From positions 1-13,578 of the forward strand of contig JAUIJG010000105.1 of the NCBI GenBank assembly GCA_030431355.1: a stretch of 13,578 bases of DNA, in the 5' to 3' direction. Shown here piece after piece: positions 6,225-13,113 of this stretch; position 1 is the first letter of the stretch, and every line of letters starts with the position of its first letter. The position numbers and the translations under genes were made by a program. The DNA comes from a bacterium. Its GTDB lineage: Bacteria > Cyanobacteriota > Vampirovibrionia > Obscuribacterales > Obscuribacteraceae. Below the pieces are notes generated by a model. It saw only the letters and a list, made by a program, of their open reading frames with translations, searched no databases and was not told where the DNA came from.

Positions 6225-7139
6225 ATGTGTACAGAGTGTGGTTGCGGTTTGCCGGTGGACGCCAAGCTTGATGCGGGTGATGGTGCTGACCATGGCCACA
6301 GTAGCCATGCCCACGAGCATGTGGACGAGAATGGAAACGTATATACCCACAGCCATGCGCATTCAGAGAGCCGTACAAGCAGCCACAGCCATTCGCATTC
6401 CAATTCTAATGCCCACAGTCACAGTCACTCTACAAGTAGCGCTCATGTTCCTGGGGCAGCGAAAGCCGGTCATGATCTGGTAGAGATCAATAAGAGTATT
6501 CTTGAAGATAATAGTCTCAAGGCAGAGGAAAACCGGGAGATCTTTAAAGGGCTTGGTCTATTGGCTGTAAATGTTCTTTCCTCGCCGGGCTCCGGAAAAA
6601 CCACACTGCTAAAGAGTTTGATAGAGCTTTTGAACCAAGACTTGAAAGCAGGTGTAGTTGTAGGTGATCTTGAAACTGACAATGACGCCAGACGTCTGAG
6701 GGAGTCCGGGGCGCCGGTGGTCCAGATAAGTACCGGCACTCTCTGTCATTTAGACGCAGGGATGGTCGCCGGCTCCATCGAAAAGATCGACATCGCTAAT
6801 TTGGATCTGCTATTCATTGAGAATGTAGGAAATCTTGTCTGTCCTGCCACTTTTGACCTTGGTGAGGAGTTGAAAGTGGTATTGCTATCGGTGACGGAAG
6901 GGGAAGACAAGCCTCTCAAGTATCCACCGGTTTTCAGATTCGCCGACATAGTGGTTATAAGTAAGAGTGACCTGGCTCAAGCTTGTGAGTTCAACAGAGA
7001 TCTTGCTATCGAGAATATTGGCAAGATAAATCCCCGGGCCCAAATAGTAGAGGTCTCCGGTAAGACCGGTGTCGGAATGCCAGAGTTGAAGAAGCTACTG
7101 CTTAAAGAACGTCAGGAGATTCTTGCACCGAGTTCATAG
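6225..7139 (+). CDS. hypB: Hydrogenase nickel incorporation GTPase HypB
   Basis: HypB is the GTPase that, with HypA, loads nickel into the large subunit of [NiFe] hydrogenases in the cytoplasm. The 304-residue protein begins MCTECGCG, the N-terminal high-affinity Ni motif CxxCGC. A His-rich tract (residues 23-74, about 15 His, mostly SHSHSH and AHSHSH runs) follows and could store nickel. The G domain starts near 108: P-loop SSPGSGKTTLL (119-129), GDLETDNDA (147-155), the metal site GTLCHLDAGM with C174 and H175, NVGNLVCPATFDLGE with C206, and SKSDL (246-250) as the NKxD equivalent. AAGAGGG ends 4 nt before the ATG. The gene is separate from hypCDEF and converges on hypA, which is unusual since hypA and hypB are commonly adjacent in the same direction. 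All key residues are present. Confidence 0.97.
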   Translation: MCTECGCGLPVDAKLDAGDGADHGHSSHAHEHVDENGNVYTHSHAHSESRTSSHSHSHSNSNAHSHSHSTSSAHVPGAAKAGHDLVEINKSILEDNSLKAEENREIFKGLGLLAVNVLSSPGSGKTTLLKSLIELLNQDLKAGVVVGDLETDNDARRLRESGAPVVQISTGTLCHLDAGMVAGSIEKIDIANLDLLFIENVGNLVCPATFDLGEELKVVLLSVTEGEDKPLKYPPVFRFADIVVISKSDLAQACEFNRDLAIENIGKINPRAQIVEVSGKTGVGMPELKKLLLKERQEILAPSS

Positions 7140-7193
7140 CCAAGTTTTTAGCTGAGTTCTTAGCCGAGTTTTTAGCCAAGTTCTTAGCCGAGC
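7138..7193. repeat. 12-bp tandem repeat filling the hypB-hypA junction
   Basis: The sequence AGCCRAGTTYTT, with small changes, recurs at 7138, 7150, 7162 and 7174, and a partial copy starts at 7186. The first copy overlaps the hypB TAG and the last overlaps the hypA stop, so the 53-bp convergent gap is entirely repeat. No strong hairpin is formed. T-runs on the + strand might help stop transcription. Confidence 0.8.
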
Positions 7194-7537
7194 TATCCAC
7201 TGACTTCAAGAGCTACAAGATCCAGTTCACGACCAGCTCTTAAATCTGCGCTTGCTTTGCCGCAATCTGAGCAGATGAAGGATTGAATTCCGGATAAGAG
7301 CGTGGTTTTCTGGCAGTCCTCGCAGAAAATCTGAACAGGGATGTTTTCTATAATAAGTTGAGAGCCAGCGAGGGGCGTGGCTTCGCAAACGTATTGGTAC
7401 GCGCTTTGCAAAGCATCATCCACCACCCCGGATAGGGCACCGACCTTAATATGGACTGCTACAACAGGGCGACTCTGGCCTGCGGCTTCTTTTAATGCCA
7501 GGTTTACCAGGCTTTTCGCGATGGAGAGTTCGTGCAT
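7193..7537 (-). CDS. hypA: Hydrogenase nickel metallochaperone HypA
   Basis: HypA binds nickel at its N-terminus and hands it, with HypB, to the hydrogenase large subunit. The 114-residue protein has the normal family length. It starts MHELSIAKSLVNLAL, with the Ni-binding His2 and Glu3, which must be exposed right after Met1 and so fix the start. The zinc site is made of two CxxC pairs, FCEDC (C72, C75) and ICSDC (C89, C92). VGALSGV (32-38) is also typical of the family. It is transcribed against hypB and away from hypC, so it is probably a one-gene unit driven by the divergent promoter at 7561-7588. The Shine-Dalgarno site is weak, and the predicted leader is short, about 17 nt. Confidence 0.97.
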   Translation of the reverse strand: MHELSIAKSLVNLALKEAAGQSRPVVAVHIKVGALSGVVDDALQSAYQYVCEATPLAGSQLIIENIPVQIFCEDCQKTTLLSGIQSFICSDCGKASADLRAGRELDLVALEVSG

Positions 7538-7560
7538 TCTTACTTTATCCGGGGTCCTCT

Positions 7561-7588
7561 ATTATAGCTTCCGAAGACTGCCCGGCAA
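7561..7588 (-). promoter_or_regulatory. Sigma70-like promoter of hypA
   Basis: On the minus strand TTGCCG (7588-7583), a 16-bp spacer and a perfect TATAAT (7566-7561) precede hypA. A start near 7554 would give a leader of about 17 nt. It is the mirror image of the hypC promoter about position 7596.5. Confidence 0.6.
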
Positions 7589-7607
7589 TCAGCCTCAAGG
7601 CTAATTG
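7586..7607. promoter_or_regulatory. Central dyad between the hypA and hypC promoters (putative shared operator)
   Basis: CAAT-C-AGCCT-CA-AGGCT-A-ATTG is a dyad with 9 of 10 arm pairs matched. Its ends overlap both -35 boxes (7583-7588 and 7605-7610). A bound regulator would control both directions at once. The regulator is unknown. Confidence 0.5.
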
Positions 7608-7632
7608 TATATGGTTGCCAACATAATATAAT
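7605..7632 (+). promoter_or_regulatory. Sigma70-like promoter of the hypCDEF operon
   Basis: TTGTAT (7605-7610), a 16-bp spacer and a perfect TATAAT (7627-7632) lie 28 bases before the hypC ATG. A start near 7639 gives a leader of about 20 nt containing the AGGAGA Shine-Dalgarno site. Confidence 0.65.
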
Positions 7633-7659
7633 GCATATTGCCGCAGGAGAATAAAAGCC

Positions 7660-8010
7660 ATGTGTCTGGCGATTCCAGCCAAAATAGAGAGCTTTGTGGA
7701 TGAGGAAAAGCATTTTGCCGTCGCGAACATCTCGGGGGTGAAGCGCCAGGTAAATGTGGATTTACTCAAGGATGATCTGCTCTGCGTGGGTGATTGGGTT
7801 CTAATTCATGTGGGCTTTGCCATGGGCAAGATTAGCGAAGAGCAGGCCTTGGAACAGCTGGGTACTCTGGCAAGGCTGGGAGAGATAGCAAAGTCAGAGG
7901 AAGAGGCGAAAGGCTATTCATTTGCCCTGGAGACGGCCGAAGATTCTATTGGCAGGGACGATTCGGGGCAAGTAAAAGGTTTTTCGAGTGTCCCGGAGAA
8001 AGACCAATGA
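7660..8010 (+). CDS. hypC: Hydrogenase maturation chaperone HypC, with extended C-terminus
   Basis: HypC carries the Fe(CN)2CO unit with HypD and delivers it to the large-subunit precursor. The start MCLAIPAKI contains the essential Cys2, exposed after Met1 removal, and VLIHVGFAMGKI (47-58) is the conserved core including His50. Typical HypC proteins are about 75-90 residues. This one is 116, with an acidic low-complexity tail from about residue 80 that has no known role. AGGAGA lies about 10 nt before the ATG. The TGA overlaps the hypD ATG (ATGA at 8007-8010), so the pair is translationally coupled, which fits their stable complex. Confidence 0.97.
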   Translation: MCLAIPAKIESFVDEEKHFAVANISGVKRQVNVDLLKDDLLCVGDWVLIHVGFAMGKISEEQALEQLGTLARLGEIAKSEEEAKGYSFALETAEDSIGRDDSGQVKGFSSVPEKDQ

Positions 8011-9164
8011 AATATGTGGACGAATTCCGCGACCCGGAACTTATTAAGAAAACTGCCGAAGAGATTCGAGCCCTGGTCGGCGACCGGCATTATCGTGTCA
8101 TGGAAGTCTGTGGTGGTCATACCCACAGCATTTACCGATTTGGGCTGGAGCAGCTTCTACCCGAGGGAATAGAGTTAATTCATGGACCGGGCTGTCCGGT
8201 TTGCATTTTACCCATGGACAGGATGGACGAAGGGCTCGCCATCGCGGCAAACCCGGATGTTATTCTCACTGTATATGGTGACATGATGCGGGTGCCGGGC
8301 TATCATGGTAGTCCCCTGGAGTTGAAAGCTCGGGGCTACGATATTCGCATGGTCTACTCTCCTTTAGATGCTTTGAAAATTGCTTCTGAAAACAATGATA
8401 AAGAGGTGGTTTTCTTCGCCATCGGATTTGAGACCACCGCCCCTGCCACAGCACTGACAGTTATGAGAGCGGCGGAAATGGGGCTGAAAAACTTCAGCGT
8501 CTTTGTCAATCATGTCACTGTAATTCCGCCTATGCGAGCGGTTCTTGATGATCCGGATATGAAAATCGACGGTTTTATCGGTCCCGGTCATGTTGCCACT
8601 GTCATCGGTGCTGAAGCATATGAGGAGATCGCAATAGATTACAAGAAGCCTGTTATCGTTTCAGGGTTCGAGCCTCTCGATATTCTACAATCACTCTTGA
8701 TGCTGGTTGAACAGCTCAACAAGGGTGAGGCTAAGGTGGAGAATCAGTATGAGCGCGTGGTCTCCTGGGAGGCTAACGGGCAAGCCCAGAAAGTTTTGAA
8801 CCAGGTCTTTGAATTGAGATCCGTTTTTGAATGGCGAGGTCTAGGTGATATTCCACAGTCGGCTGTTCGACTAAGTACGGCTTTTAAAGAGTATGATGCC
8901 GAGGAGCGTTTTTCTGAATTGCTTTCCGGTCATCGTCTCAAACGGGATGAGCCAGGCGCCGAAGGGCAGGGCTATCGTAGGCGCCATGATGACGCGCCTT
9001 GTGGTGAAGTTTTAAAAGGATTGATGAAGCCTCACGAGTGTAAGCTGTTCGGCAAAGAGTGCACCCCCGAAAGACCGATTGGTGCTTTAATGGTCTCGTC
9101 GGAAGGGTCCTGCGCCGCGCAGTATGCTTATGCCCGGGACAAGACAGCCAGTGGAGCGCAGTAG
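8007..9164 (+). CDS. hypD: Hydrogenase maturation iron-sulfur protein HypD
   Basis: HypD is the 4Fe-4S scaffold on which, with HypC, the iron gains CO and two CN ligands; the cyanides come from HypE. The 385-residue length is normal. Active-site motifs are CGGHTHSIYRFG (C35), GPGCPVC (C63, C66) and GFETTAPATA. The C-terminal cluster cysteines are C332, C345, C352 and C369, in a segment of the usual PHECKLFGKECTPERPIGAL type. The start overlaps the end of hypC, with GGAGA 8 or so nt upstream. All expected metal and thiol residues are present. The hypE TTG begins 3 nt after the TAG. Confidence 0.98.
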   Translation: MKYVDEFRDPELIKKTAEEIRALVGDRHYRVMEVCGGHTHSIYRFGLEQLLPEGIELIHGPGCPVCILPMDRMDEGLAIAANPDVILTVYGDMMRVPGYHGSPLELKARGYDIRMVYSPLDALKIASENNDKEVVFFAIGFETTAPATALTVMRAAEMGLKNFSVFVNHVTVIPPMRAVLDDPDMKIDGFIGPGHVATVIGAEAYEEIAIDYKKPVIVSGFEPLDILQSLLMLVEQLNKGEAKVENQYERVVSWEANGQAQKVLNQVFELRSVFEWRGLGDIPQSAVRLSTAFKEYDAEERFSELLSGHRLKRDEPGAEGQGYRRRHDDAPCGEVLKGLMKPHECKLFGKECTPERPIGALMVSSEGSCAAQYAYARDKTASGAQ

Positions 9165-9167
9165 ATA

Positions 9168-10295
9168 TTGACCAGTAATTTCCAGAACCGTCAGATTGAG
9201 CTAGCCCATGGTTCCGGGGGTAGAGCCAGCCGCCGCCTAGTGGAAGAGTTCATTGTGCCCAGGCTGCTTAGTGGTCAGCCCCAGGGGCATTTGGGTTCTC
9301 AGTCTAAATCTCACTCTTTCTCTCATTCTCACTCATGCTCTCAGGAACAATCTGCCAATGACTGTGAGTTGGTGAACGAAGGGATTAAACTTACAGACTC
9401 AGCCCTGGTTCCTTTTGGGGATTCGAGATTGGCCATGACCGCAGATAGTTTTGTGGTAAAGCCTCTCAGTTTCCCCGGCGGAAGTATCGGGTCCCTTTCC
9501 GTCAACGGAACCCTGAACGATCTTGCCGTTTCCGGGGCAAAGCCGCTGGCACTTATGTGCACCCTGATATTGGAAGCCGGAACAGCTCTTGATGTACTGG
9601 ACCGGGAGCTGACCGCCATGGCAGAAGCTGCTTTCCTTGCCGGTGTTTCGATAGTAGGCGGGGATACTAAAGTGGTTGAACATGGTAAAGCCGATGGGCT
9701 CTATATAACCACATTTGGTGTCGGGCAGCCTCAAGATAATGTCTGCATTGATCCTGCGTCTTTGCAAGCGGGAGACCGGATATTGCTCAGTGGTCCCATA
9801 GGAGACCACGGAATCACTATCTTGCTTGCCAGAGGGGAGCTTGATATCGAAGCCGATCTGCAATCGGATAGTCGCTCTGTCTGGCCCATGGTTGAAGCTT
9901 TACTGAAGTCTTGCGGTAATGAAGTGCGCTGGATGCGTGACCCTACTCGCGGTGGAGTGGCCACTGCTTTGAACGAACTTGCCCAGGATAGCGGCATGAG
10001 CATCTCCATTGAAGACGCGTTGGTGCCTGTGCGCGACACAGTGAGAGGCGCTTGTGAAGTGCTTGGACTGGATGTTCTTCATGTGGCTAATGAAGGACAA
10101 TTTCTTGCGGTGGTCTCCGAGTCTGCTTGTGATCGAGCTCTGGCAGCATTGAGGGCTGTGGAGGGCGGTGACGAAGCATGTGTAATAGGCGAGATAAAGG
10201 AGAGCCCGGCCGGCAAACTTACCGCTGTTACGCCCTACGGCTCCAGCCGGATTGTGGACATGCTGGTTGGCGATCAGTTGCCCCGCATCTGTTAA
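9168..10295 (+). CDS. hypE: Carbamoyl dehydratase HypE with a Ser/His-rich insertion
   Basis: HypE receives a carbamoyl group from HypF on its C-terminal Cys and dehydrates it with ATP to a thiocyanate that supplies cyanide to HypCD. The protein ends in the required PRIC (C375). AHGSGG (13-18), TADSFVVKPL, FPGG and NDLAVSGAKPL are the ATP-binding features of the PurM-like fold. The start is TTG at 9168: no nearby ATG exists, the family N-terminus (ITLAHGSGG-like) begins at once, and GGAG lies 11 nt upstream. Odd: residues about 36-68, between the first helix and the DSALVP strand, are an added low-complexity tract (SKSHSFSHSHSCSQEQ) that most HypE proteins lack. It recalls the His-rich part of HypB. 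Confidence 0.96.
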   Translation: MTSNFQNRQIELAHGSGGRASRRLVEEFIVPRLLSGQPQGHLGSQSKSHSFSHSHSCSQEQSANDCELVNEGIKLTDSALVPFGDSRLAMTADSFVVKPLSFPGGSIGSLSVNGTLNDLAVSGAKPLALMCTLILEAGTALDVLDRELTAMAEAAFLAGVSIVGGDTKVVEHGKADGLYITTFGVGQPQDNVCIDPASLQAGDRILLSGPIGDHGITILLARGELDIEADLQSDSRSVWPMVEALLKSCGNEVRWMRDPTRGGVATALNELAQDSGMSISIEDALVPVRDTVRGACEVLGLDVLHVANEGQFLAVVSESACDRALAALRAVEGGDEACVIGEIKESPAGKLTAVTPYGSSRIVDMLVGDQLPRIC

Positions 10296-10331
10296 ATTCA
10301 TTCACGCAAGTACTATTTAAGAACAAGTCCC

Positions 10332-12749
10332 ATGAGCAAAGCTATCAAAGTAAGAGTAAAAGGAATAGTGCAGGGAGTAGGATTTCGCCCTTTCATCTAT
10401 CTGCTTGCCAGGGAGCATAGTCTCAATGGCTGGGTGCTCAACGATGAAGCCGGGGTAGAGATTCATCTGGAAGGCGATAGTTCGAAGCTGGATAAATTTA
10501 TGGAGGAGCTTCCGCTCAAGGCTCCCCGGGCATCTCGTCTGGATGAAGTCAATTCTAAAAATTGCCGGCTAGAAGGTTTTGCTGAATTCGAGATCGTTGA
10601 AAGTCGCCAGGGAAAAAACATAGTGACACGAATATCACCGGATATGGTGGTATGTGACAGTTGCTTGGATGATCTTGGTAACGAAGATGACCAGCATTTT
10701 GAGTACCCTTATGTCAACTGTACCCATTGTGGACCGAGGTATTCTATCATCAAGTCCTTGCCCTATGACCGGACTGCCACCACCATGGCCGACTGGCCCA
10801 TGTGCGATCATTGTAAGTCCGCATACGATAATCCAGAGAACCGCAGATTCCATGCCCAGCCCGTGGCCTGTCGTCGATGTGGACCGAATTACTATTTGAC
10901 TCGGGATGGTGTGGAAGAGCACCCAAATGCTCTCTCTTTGACAGGAAGAGCTGCTATAAAAAAAGCCGCATCCTTAATAAAGGAAGGAAAGATTGTCGCT
11001 ATCAAAGGCATCGGAGGATATCACCTGGCCGTCGATGCCGCTAATGATGAGGCTCTTAAACTGCTCAGGGAGCGCAAATACAGGAAGGAGAAGCCGTTTG
11101 CGTTGATGGTGGAGAGTCTGGAACTTGCCAGAGAGTTTGTGTATTTGAACCGCGAACAAGAAGAGGCTCTCACCTCAATTGCCCGACCAATTGTATTGTG
11201 TCGCAGCCGGACCACAGAAAAGCAATCTGTGGGCTCCAGGCACAGCGTCTTGAACATCGATCTTCTCGCTCCTGGCAATCTGGATCTTGGATTGATGCTG
11301 CCATACACCCCTCTTCATCATCTACTTTTTCAGTATGGCTGCCCAGGAGTTCTTGTTCTGACCAGCGCCAATAGATCAAGTGAACCCATCGCTTACACCG
11401 ATGAGGACGCCTTCAGAGATCTTGCCGATATCGCCGATGCCTATCTTGTAGGAGAGAGACCGATCGCAAGGAGGGTGGATGATTCTATTGTGTGTACCAG
11501 CTCCTGCGGACCTCATATATTGAGAAGAGCGCGGGGCTACGCGCCGGATGTCGTGGCAAAGATGCCATACTCTGAACCGGTCCTTGCCCTGGGAGCGGAT
11601 TTAAAGAACACTGTCGCTCTGGTGGTGAACGGCCAGGCGATTGTCAGTCAACACATTGGTGATCTGGAACATTTGTCTTGTTCCGAGGCATTCGAAGAGA
11701 CTATTCGTGATCTGACATCTATGTACGGAATCGGATTCGGAGACGGAGACGGATTTGAATTAGGTTTCGAAGATTTGACAGTAGTGCATGATCGGCATCC
11801 TCAATACCGTTCGACTCAGTACGCTGAGTCATTGAGTCAAGCAAAGTCCGTGATCGGCATTCAGCACCACCAGGCTCATGTGGCTTCTGTTCTCGCTGAA
11901 CATGAGATGTTTGAGGAGCCGGTGCTCGGTATCGCATTTGATGGTACCGGTTGGGGTGACGATGGTTCCATTTGGGGAGGAGAATTCTTCACGGGCTCCA
12001 TAGCCGACGGCTTCGAGCGATGCGCTTCAATACTGCCGACATCAATGCCGGGCGGTGACGCTGCCGCTAAGAGTCCGGCCCAGGCCGCGGCAGGGTTTCT
12101 GTGGACTTGCCTGGACGACAGCAAAGATACAGAGGACGCCATAAAGGCTGCTCGCCAGTTTCCCAATGACCTGGAGCTGTTCTGTCAAACGCCATTTGAA
12201 TTCCCCTCGCGTTTCAAGAAGGCGCTCTCTCTGCTCGATAAGAATGTTCAATGTTGGAAATCAACTTCTGTAGGTAGGCTGTTCGATGCTGCTGCCGCCA
12301 TTGCCGGATTCAACGGTGATATCACATATGAGGCGCAAGCGGCTGTCTGGTTCGAGCACAAGGCCAGAAGAGCAACGGGGGGAGCATACTATGATTTTCG
12401 CTTTGATTCCGACCAGAATGTTTTGGATTGGCGAGGGGCGATAAGGTCGATGGTGGAAGAGAGAATCAAAGGTGTAAGTGAAGTCGATATTGCCGGTGCC
12501 TTTCATCTCGGTCTTGCCAGGGGAATGGCAGAGGCGGCTAGCTATCTCTGTTCGAACCACGGTCTTAGCACAGTGGCCGTATCGGGTGGAGTTATGCAGA
12601 ACATGCTCCTCTTGGATCTCTTTGCCGGGGAGTGCAAGGGGCGCGGTCTGAAATTGATAGCCAATCACAAAGTCCCTGCGAACGATGGAGGCATTAGTCT
12701 CGGTCAGGCTGCCCTGGCGTTTTCTATGCGGAGCAAGAAGAATAGTTAA
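10332..12749 (+). CDS. hypF: Carbamoyltransferase HypF
   Basis: HypF converts carbamoyl phosphate and ATP to a carbamoyl adenylate and transfers the carbamoyl to the HypE C-terminal Cys. The 805 residues show the full domain order. An acylphosphatase domain comes first (about 4-92; GVGFRP with R19, and N37). Next are zinc-finger repeats (CxxC pairs C108/C111, C130/C133, C158/C161, C180/C183), then a YrdC-like nucleotide domain (about 205-395; KGIGGYHLAVDA, KYRKEKPFALMV, LTSANRSSEP). Last is a Kae1-like domain (about 415-800; HHQAH from H512, DGTGWGDDG from D537, SGGVMQN from S751, NDGGISLGQ from N784). A Gly/Asp/Phe-rich stretch near 465-478 appears to be a small insertion. The Shine-Dalgarno site is weak, and hypF starts 36 nt after hypE. 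Confidence 0.98.
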   Translation: MSKAIKVRVKGIVQGVGFRPFIYLLAREHSLNGWVLNDEAGVEIHLEGDSSKLDKFMEELPLKAPRASRLDEVNSKNCRLEGFAEFEIVESRQGKNIVTRISPDMVVCDSCLDDLGNEDDQHFEYPYVNCTHCGPRYSIIKSLPYDRTATTMADWPMCDHCKSAYDNPENRRFHAQPVACRRCGPNYYLTRDGVEEHPNALSLTGRAAIKKAASLIKEGKIVAIKGIGGYHLAVDAANDEALKLLRERKYRKEKPFALMVESLELAREFVYLNREQEEALTSIARPIVLCRSRTTEKQSVGSRHSVLNIDLLAPGNLDLGLMLPYTPLHHLLFQYGCPGVLVLTSANRSSEPIAYTDEDAFRDLADIADAYLVGERPIARRVDDSIVCTSSCGPHILRRARGYAPDVVAKMPYSEPVLALGADLKNTVALVVNGQAIVSQHIGDLEHLSCSEAFEETIRDLTSMYGIGFGDGDGFELGFEDLTVVHDRHPQYRSTQYAESLSQAKSVIGIQHHQAHVASVLAEHEMFEEPVLGIAFDGTGWGDDGSIWGGEFFTGSIADGFERCASILPTSMPGGDAAAKSPAQAAAGFLWTCLDDSKDTEDAIKAARQFPNDLELFCQTPFEFPSRFKKALSLLDKNVQCWKSTSVGRLFDAAAAIAGFNGDITYEAQAAVWFEHKARRATGGAYYDFRFDSDQNVLDWRGAIRSMVEERIKGVSEVDIAGAFHLGLARGMAEAASYLCSNHGLSTVAVSGGVMQNMLLLDLFAGECKGRGLKLIANHKVPANDGGISLGQAALAFSMRSKKNS

Positions 12750-12757
12750 AGGAATGA

Positions 12758-12790
12758 AACAGCGACCTACAGGGTGGGGAGGTCGCTGTT
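12758..12790 (+). terminator. Hairpin ending the hypCDEF operon
   Basis: AACAGCGACCT (12758-12768) pairs perfectly with AGGTCGCTGTT (12780-12790) around an 11-nt loop, starting 8 nt after the hypF stop. The downstream sequence is only mildly T-rich, so it is a probable but not canonical terminator. Confidence 0.6.
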
Positions 12791-13113
12791 CCATGTGGTT
12801 CTCCTTTCGGAACTTGGCCGATTAAAGAGTTTGTCAGCTTGTCAGCCAGACCAGGACGGATGGTCTGTCTGTTCGAAATCTCCTCTCAGGGTACAATTCT
12901 ATCTTTTCATCCTCACCGGGTATTCACATCGCCGATTCCGGTGATTGAATCGAAATTTCTAATTTTGAGGTGACAAACTAAAGGGTGATCGAGCATTGGG
13001 CATCATCCATCCGTGTGATGTCTGGGGTCCAATCCCTTCAGGGATGTTTGATACTCAATCGAGTAAGTCCCGACTCTAATACCGGGACTTAAGCGATTCT
13101 TTTGGGGAACTAG
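12791..13113. other. Gap between hypF and the last gene, with several small hairpins
   Basis: I find no convincing gene here. Dyads include CAGACC/GGTCTG near 12847-12867, GGCATCA/TGATGTC (12999-13005 with 13016-13022), ATCCCT/AGGGAT (13032-13045) and TACTC/GAGTA (13052-13065), plus the 13064-13091 hairpin listed separately. The dense secondary structure could be a leader, a small RNA or two converging 3' ends; none is proven. Confidence 0.4.
13064..13091. terminator. Hairpin after the last minus-strand gene
   Basis: TAAGTCCCG (13064-13072) pairs perfectly with CGGGACTTA (13083-13091) around a 10-nt loop. It begins 22 nt past the stop of the minus-strand gene at 13114. On the plus strand TTCTTTT follows at 13097-13103. 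It may work in either direction. Confidence 0.45.

Noticed and set aside
9399..10039. Open frames on the minus strand across hypE
   Set aside because: Antisense to hypE, whose motifs are complete from AHGSGG to PRIC. The antisense translations show no domain.
10299..10310. Single TTCACGCAAGT upstream of hypF, identical to one unit of the 11-bp array
   Set aside because: Only one clear box is present with no 11-bp partner, so it cannot be called a member of the regulon.
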